Origin: CAYNRA01 sp964399465
GTDB taxonomy: Bacteria > Bacteroidota > Bacteroidia > Cytophagales > Spirosomataceae
Direction: 5' to 3'
Length of the DNA stretch: 28,571 nucleotides
Assembly: GCA_964399465.1 (NCBI GenBank)
Contig: CAYNRA010000035.1
Location: forward strand, 1-28,571
Positions 24,236-28,571 of this stretch are shown here, piece after piece (the first letter of the stretch is position 1; every line of letters begins with the position of its first letter). Both the position numbers and the translations under genes were made by a program. The notes under the pieces are model-generated. The model searched no databases. It had not been told where the DNA came from and saw only the letters and a program-made list of their open reading frames with translations.

Positions 24236-25696
24236 ATGAAGTTTACTTACTTGTCCCGTTTTTCTTACGTTTGGCTAACTGCCTTCGTGTTCTCTTTAAC
24301 GAGTTTAATACCCTCATTCGGTCAAATTGAGTTATCTCTAAGATATCTTGAGTCAGATAATAAGTACCACGTTTATCTACGTCCGACAGCAAATCCAACT
24401 GGAACCAATGCCTTCTTGACAGATGGTAGCTCACAAATTACAATCACGGCAGGAACGGGTAATACAGCTATCTCGAACATTACTTCTGTGAATCCAACGG
24501 CAGCTTGGAGTTTGGTGACAACAACAAGAAACCAAGGAGACATTGCTTCGGGTGCTCCAGCAGCAACAGATTTTTTCGTCTTCTCTCCAGGTGGTGATTT
24601 TTCATCAATTACGTATACTTCAGGTACAGAGGTAGAATTATTTAATTTTTCAATTACGGGTGATTGTGCCGGTGTAGGTGCTGCATACGATATTTTACCA
24701 AGTGGTTCGCAAACTGCAGAAGGAGGTACATTAAATATTGGATCTTATTACTCTGTGGCCGGTTATGCTGGTGGTTTAGGAACAAGTCATTTCTCCGCTA
24801 CTTATAACATGGTTGCTCTTTGTGATATCGATGGTGATGGTGTGCCTAACCACAACGATAACTGTCCACTTATCGCTGGTTTCCCAATCAGTGGCTGTCC
24901 AACAGTTGCCTTGACACCAAAAGCATTTTTGCAGGGTGCTAGTACGCTTCTCACGCAACCGTATTCTTTAATCGGTGATGGTTTGATGCGTGATGTACTT
25001 CGTACAAGCAACCTTATCCCAACTACTCAACCTTACACAGCACTTGGATTTACAAGCGTAAATGTAACAGGCCCTATCGCTGACCCCGCTACAGTTTTCG
25101 CTGTAACAGGTGCAGATGCCATCGTTGACTGGGTTTTAGTGGAACTTCGTGATGCTGCAACTCCAACAACTGTAGTAACAAGACAAGCCGGTTTAATCCA
25201 AAGAGATGGAGATATCGTAGATATAGATGGTATTTCTCCGTTGCAGATTGCCGTAGAAGCAGGAAACTACATTGTAGCGATTCGTCACAGAAACCATTTA
25301 GGAATAGCGAATGCTACAGCAACTGCGCTTAATCACATTAATCAAGCTATAAATTTAACAACGAGCACGTTATTCGGTACGAATCCTGCGGCGGAGATTG
25401 GAGGTGTAAATTATATGTGGGCTGGTAATGCAAACGGGGATACCTCAGTGATTGCAGCTGGTGCAAACAGCGACCGTTCGACGATTACAAATGCGGTAAC
25501 TACAGCAACTGGAAATACAAATGCATTGACGACATTCATCTTGCAAGGATATGCCTTGACTGACATCAACTTAGATGGTAGAACCATTGCGCAAGGTATC
25601 AATGCAGATAATACGTATAACCTGAATGTAGTTCTTGGACATCCAGGAAATACAACGGCTGTGTCTAACTTCATCGTTCAACAACGTTTACCATAA
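24236..25696 (+). CDS. Secreted protein 3: N-terminal beta domain, TSP3 linker, shared C-terminal domain
   Basis: This is a 486-residue exported protein. The signal peptide ends near residue 29 (LIPSFGQ). Residues 30-195 form a beta-rich domain (IELSLRYLESDNKYHVYLRP; VELFNFSITGDC; GGTLNIGSYYSV) that is repeated in the next gene and not found in the first two. Its strand pattern loosely recalls cohesin-like folds, but this is only a guess. One TSP3 unit, CDIDGDGVPNHNDNCP, joins it at 196-222 to the shared C-terminal domain (about 225-486), with loops NANGDT and DINLDG and the end QQRLP. It lies 49 bases after protein 2 and is followed by a terminator. The function is unknown; the modular make-up suggests a structural or binding protein at the cell surface. 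Confidence 0.9.
   Translation: MKFTYLSRFSYVWLTAFVFSLTSLIPSFGQIELSLRYLESDNKYHVYLRPTANPTGTNAFLTDGSSQITITAGTGNTAISNITSVNPTAAWSLVTTTRNQGDIASGAPAATDFFVFSPGGDFSSITYTSGTEVELFNFSITGDCAGVGAAYDILPSGSQTAEGGTLNIGSYYSVAGYAGGLGTSHFSATYNMVALCDIDGDGVPNHNDNCPLIAGFPISGCPTVALTPKAFLQGASTLLTQPYSLIGDGLMRDVLRTSNLIPTTQPYTALGFTSVNVTGPIADPATVFAVTGADAIVDWVLVELRDAATPTTVVTRQAGLIQRDGDIVDIDGISPLQIAVEAGNYIVAIRHRNHLGIANATATALNHINQAINLTTSTLFGTNPAAEIGGVNYMWAGNANGDTSVIAAGANSDRSTITNAVTTATGNTNALTTFILQGYALTDINLDGRTIAQGINADNTYNLNVVLGHPGNTTAVSNFIVQQRLP
24905..25696 (+). repeat. Shared C-terminal domain, copy 3
   Basis: Two codons longer than copies 1 and 2, it carries LMRDVLR, QPYTALGF, DAIVDWVLVELR, IQRDGDIVDIDG, IRHRNHLG and INLDGRTIAQG. 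It ends in RLP. Confidence 0.85.
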
Positions 25697-25707
25697 GCAT
25701 TTTAGCT

Positions 25708-25749
25708 AATTTGGAGGTCTCTGAGAATGAGATCTCCAAATTAATTTTT
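25708..25749 (+). terminator. Terminator between secreted proteins 3 and 4
   Basis: AATTTGGAGGTCTC (25708-25721) pairs with GAGATCTCCAAATT (25729-25742), with one G-U wobble, a 7-base loop and then AATTTTTA. It suggests that gene 4 starts a new transcript. Confidence 0.82.
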
Positions 25750-25778
25750 ATGAGCAAAATCTCTAAATCATAGATAAG

Positions 25779-26408
25779 ATGACACGTTCAAATCTACTTA
25801 AAAAGGTCACTTTTTTAGGTGTTCTTCTCCTTCTACTTACTTCCCAGTTTTCACAAGCACAGATTGGGTTGTCTCTCCGCTTTTTACCAGCTGATGGACG
25901 TTACCACGTATATCTTACGCCATCTGCCGAACCAACTGGTGTGAATGCCACCCTGACAGATGGCAGCTCGCAAATTACGATTATTAGTAGTACAGGTGGA
26001 AATTTATTGCCGACAAACATTGTAACAGTAGGCACAGCGACTACTTGGAGCCTCATAACTGCCGCCCGAAACAACGGCGATATCGCTTCTGGGGCACCTG
26101 CAAATACAGATTTCTTCGTTTTTGGCCCATCCGGAAATTTCAATTTGGCGTATGTAGCAAATCAAGAAATAGAGCTTTTCAACTTTACTGTTTCAGGTAC
26201 ATGTACAGGCGATTTGTCGTTCTTACCCTCTGCAAATCAAACAGCAGCAGGTGGTACACTGAATATTGGCTCTTATTATTCTGTTCGTGGGTTTACAGGC
26301 GGTTTGGGTACAAACCATTTCACAACCACGTATTTGATGAATGCTCCTTGTGATACAACTACACCCGTTGTATGTGCCCCACAAGCACAAGTCCTTTCAA
26401 AAAATTAA
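25779..26408 (+). CDS. Secreted protein 4: stand-alone copy of the protein 3 N-terminal domain
   Basis: This is a 209-residue exported protein with a signal peptide ending near residue 27 (SQFSQAQ). Residues 28-195 are a paralogue of the first domain of the preceding protein: IGLSLRFLPADGRYHVYL, LTDGSSQIT, NNGDIASGAPANTDFFVF, ELFNFTVSG and GGTLNIGSYYSV all align. Where protein 3 goes on with CDIDGDGV into its TSP3 linker, this one reads PCDTTTPVVCAPQ and stops after LSKN. It has neither linker nor shared C-terminal domain. Because the stop falls at a domain boundary and the frame is clean, it looks like a designed single-domain protein and not a broken gene, although a truncated duplicate remains possible. 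If the C-terminal domain anchors the others, this one may be released, or it may bind to them. Confidence 0.85.
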   Translation: MTRSNLLKKVTFLGVLLLLLTSQFSQAQIGLSLRFLPADGRYHVYLTPSAEPTGVNATLTDGSSQITIISSTGGNLLPTNIVTVGTATTWSLITAARNNGDIASGAPANTDFFVFGPSGNFNLAYVANQEIELFNFTVSGTCTGDLSFLPSANQTAAGGTLNIGSYYSVRGFTGGLGTNHFTTTYLMNAPCDTTTPVVCAPQAQVLSKN

Positions 26409-26458
26409 TAAGTCGTGTTTGAAAAAACAGGCTTTCCCTCACTGTAATTAGGTGAAAT

Positions 26459-28571
26459 ATGAAAAATAGTTTTACATATATTCAAACGATTCTCCAACCT
26501 CGTCTTGCAAAACGGCAGTTTGCATCACTTGGTCTCTTCTCGTTTGTCTTACTTAGTCTCTTGATTGGCTTTGTCCCAAAAGCATCCGCTCAATGTGATT
26601 TTCAAGCAAATACCCCGATCTCATTCCAAGCAACTGGTGGAAATACCGCTGCCAATTATGTAAATCAATACCTCCTGACGGACGACCTCGGTACTATTCT
26701 TGAAGTAGCTTCCACTCCTTCGTTCTCGGGTAAACCTGCCGGTGTATATATCATATATACAATTAATTACGAATCTACTTCTACAGTTACGGGTAATCAG
26801 GTGGGTGGAAAAATCTCCCAAGTTACCGGCGACTGTCTCGATATATCGGCACCACTCGCCATCAGTGTTTGTTCGCTTAACGAAGTATGTGACTTTTCGC
26901 AAACACAAAGCATTTCATTCAATGCAGCTGGTGGAAATACAGATCCAGCTTATTCAAATTTGTATGCCCTCACTGATTTCGCTGGTGTTATCGTTCAAAC
27001 TAGTCTTTCTCCTTCTTTCTCCGCCCAAACAGCGGGTGTATATCTTGTTTTTAATATCAATTATTTGACATCTGAAGGAATTACAAATGCGTCTGTTGGT
27101 CAATCCATTACAAACGTAACAGGAAACTGTTTCGCCATCTCTGACCCTCTCGCTATCCATGTCTGTCAAGTCTTGAATCTGCTCACAGCTACCAATGATG
27201 CTGCAAACGTAACCAGTGGTTTGAGTGCGCCCATTGCGATTTTAGCCAATGATAGTTTGAACGGAAGTCCAGTGCAACGCGCGGACATCAACGCACCCAC
27301 AATTACAGTTCAGCCGACCAAAGGAACAGTTGTAGTAAATGCAGATGGTACATTGACTTATACAGCAAATGCCAATGCAACAGGCACAGATACATTTACA
27401 TATCAGATTTGTTTGGCAAGTGAACCGACGAATTGTGCAACAGCGCAAGTAACGATGAGTATTGCAGATGCACCCATTGCGAATGTTTTGGTCGCGAACC
27501 CAGATTTAGCCACAGTGACTGCTGGATTAGATATTGTCATTCCTGTATTAATGAACGATAGATTGAACGGTAATCCGGTACAACAAACGGATGTGAATGG
27601 GCCAACCATTACAGTTCAGCCAACGCAAGGAACAGTTGTGGTAAATGCGGATGGCACAATCACGTATAGACCGAATGCCAATGCAACAGGCACCGATACA
27701 TTTACGTATCAGATTTGTTCACTAACAGACCCAACTAATTGCTCAACAGCGCAAGTGACAGCTAGTATTTTAGCTGCTCCATCGTTGACAATTCAAAAAT
27801 TAGCACCCACATCGGCAAACGTAGGGTTGAATTTTGACTATACGCTGCAAGTAACCAATGTAGGTGGTGCGGCAACCTCAGGCATTATTACTGTAACAGA
27901 TGTATTAACAGAAGATTTGAATTTTATTACTTCTTCGAGTACTTCGGGTTGGAGTTGCTTCGGTTCAGGTCAAGTGGTGACTTGTACGACAACCACTCCG
28001 ATTGCTGTAAACGGAACATCCACGATAACCCTGACTGTCAATTCATTCGTATCGAAAACATATACAAATACGGCTTCGGTATTTGGTGGAAACGACCCCG
28101 TTGCCGTCAACTTTGCCAATGCTAGGTCGTCAAATACCGTAACAACTGTGGTAGGGGACCAGGTAGTTCGAGTGAATGCACGTGTATTTTTATATGGTGC
28201 ATACAATGTAGCTACAGGACTTATGACAGATGATTTGCGCGTAGCAAACCGTATTCCACTGACGCAGCCATACAGTTTACCTGCTTATTCGGACATCAAT
28301 TATATGGGTAACGAGACAGTAACACCTACCGTTTTAACTGTAACAGGTGCTAATGCGATTGTAGATTGGGTTGTCGTTGAATTACGTGACCGGGCAAATC
28401 CTTCTGTGCTTGTTGCACGAAAAGCAGCATTACTACAAAGAGATGGTGATATTGTCGAAACAGACGGCGTAACAACCGTCGCAATTCCAGGAATCAGTGC
28501 AGGAGACTATTTTGTAGCAGTCCGCCATAGAAACCATTTGGGCGTTATGACACAAAATCCGATGGCATTAT
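26459..28571 (+). CDS. Secreted multidomain protein 5, with Big_9, DUF11 and shared C-terminal domain (partial)
   Basis: This frame opens at the ATG at 26459 and runs without a stop to the window edge; 704 codons are visible. A long signal peptide ends near residue 44 (FVPKASAQ). Two about 95-residue repeats follow (CDFQANTPISFQATGGNT; CDFSQTQSISFNAAGGNT), each ending in a Cys. Residues 240-338 and 340-438 are two Big_9-type domains (VVVNADGTLTYTANANATG; DTFTYQIC). Residues 440-566 form a DUF11-type domain (LQVTNVGGAATSGIITVTD). From about 568 the shared C-terminal domain begins in a diverged form (LMTDDLRVANRIPLTQPY; ANAIVDWVVVELRD; LQRDGDIVETDG; VRHRNHLGVM) and is cut by the window edge. 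Large repeat-built surface adhesins in Bacteroidota have this build. The function is inferred only from the domains. Confidence 0.88.
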   Translation, partial: MKNSFTYIQTILQPRLAKRQFASLGLFSFVLLSLLIGFVPKASAQCDFQANTPISFQATGGNTAANYVNQYLLTDDLGTILEVASTPSFSGKPAGVYIIYTINYESTSTVTGNQVGGKISQVTGDCLDISAPLAISVCSLNEVCDFSQTQSISFNAAGGNTDPAYSNLYALTDFAGVIVQTSLSPSFSAQTAGVYLVFNINYLTSEGITNASVGQSITNVTGNCFAISDPLAIHVCQVLNLLTATNDAANVTSGLSAPIAILANDSLNGSPVQRADINAPTITVQPTKGTVVVNADGTLTYTANANATGTDTFTYQICLASEPTNCATAQVTMSIADAPIANVLVANPDLATVTAGLDIVIPVLMNDRLNGNPVQQTDVNGPTITVQPTQGTVVVNADGTITYRPNANATGTDTFTYQICSLTDPTNCSTAQVTASILAAPSLTIQKLAPTSANVGLNFDYTLQVTNVGGAATSGIITVTDVLTEDLNFITSSSTSGWSCFGSGQVVTCTTTTPIAVNGTSTITLTVNSFVSKTYTNTASVFGGNDPVAVNFANARSSNTVTTVVGDQVVRVNARVFLYGAYNVATGLMTDDLRVANRIPLTQPYSLPAYSDINYMGNETVTPTVLTVTGANAIVDWVVVELRDRANPSVLVARKAALLQRDGDIVETDGVTTVAIPGISAGDYFVAVRHRNHLGVMTQNPMAL
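27180..27775 (+). repeat. Tandem Big_9 domain repeat with high DNA similarity
   Basis: There are two units at 306-base spacing. The stretch ATTACAGTTCAGCC begins at 27302 and again at 27608, and ATGCCAATGCAACAGGCAC recurs in both. The DNA likeness over the core is high, so the duplication is recent or maintained by conversion. Confidence 0.85.
28160..28571 (+). repeat. Shared C-terminal domain, copy 4 (incomplete)
   Basis: This is a diverged copy with TDDLR, QPYSLPAY in place of the usual EPYTALGF, then DWVVVELR, LQRDGDIV and VRHRNHLG. The second half, with the acidic loops, lies beyond the window. Confidence 0.8.

Noticed and set aside
18550..26408. Canonical T9SS C-terminal sorting domain on the array proteins
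   Set aside because: The chains end in QLP, QKP, RLP or SKN, without the short basic-tailed sorting domain. The shared module is a different and longer domain.

Overview
The window comes from a bacterium of the phylum Bacteroidota, most likely a Cytophagales- or Saprospirales-like member. The evidence is moderate to low GC, five or six upstream regions carrying the Bacteroidota -7 element TAnnTTTG instead of a sigma-70 -10 box, starts without strong Shine-Dalgarno sequences, and secreted proteins built from Ig_7, thrombospondin type 3, Big_9 and DUF11 modules. No rRNA, tRNA, CRISPR array or insertion sequence was seen. One 10-base assembly gap lies inside atpA.

Layout. 1-6250 holds housekeeping and metabolic genes: the tail of a DEAD-box RNA helicase, a dienelactone hydrolase, a patatin-like phospholipase, the large subunit of methylmalonyl-CoA mutase, a secreted endonuclease/exonuclease/phosphatase (EEP) protein, a 46-residue membrane protein on the minus strand, and a SixA-type phosphohistidine phosphatase on the minus strand. 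6464-12386 is a tightly overlapping heavy-metal efflux operon: a small His-containing exported protein, a CusA/CzcA RND pump, a TolC-like outer membrane factor and a lipoprotein periplasmic adaptor. It ends at a strong bidirectional terminator facing a convergent lipoprotein gene. 13190-15464 holds an Old Yellow Enzyme family reductase and, on the minus strand, an SbtA-type bicarbonate transporter. 15806-18330 holds atpA and atpG of ATP synthase, without atpF/atpH in front or atpD/atpC behind.

18550-28571 (10 kb) is an array of five consecutive exported proteins. Four of them (at 18550, 21274, 24236 and 26459) end in versions of one roughly 260-residue C-terminal domain with two dockerin/EF-hand-like acidic loops and, where complete, a short LP or KP terminus. 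The N-terminal parts differ: paired discoidin-like jelly rolls plus Ig_7 and TSP3 in the first two, a shared beta domain in the third, and repeat/Big_9/DUF11 modules in the last. The fourth gene (25779) encodes only the N-terminal beta domain of the third and stops exactly where the TSP3 linker would begin. The first two genes lack a clear TAnnTTTG box but share a 29-base upstream element. This array is the best candidate in the window for an undescribed system: a set of secreted surface or matrix proteins joined by a common C-terminal module, plus a domain-only partner. Its function cannot be read from sequence alone.
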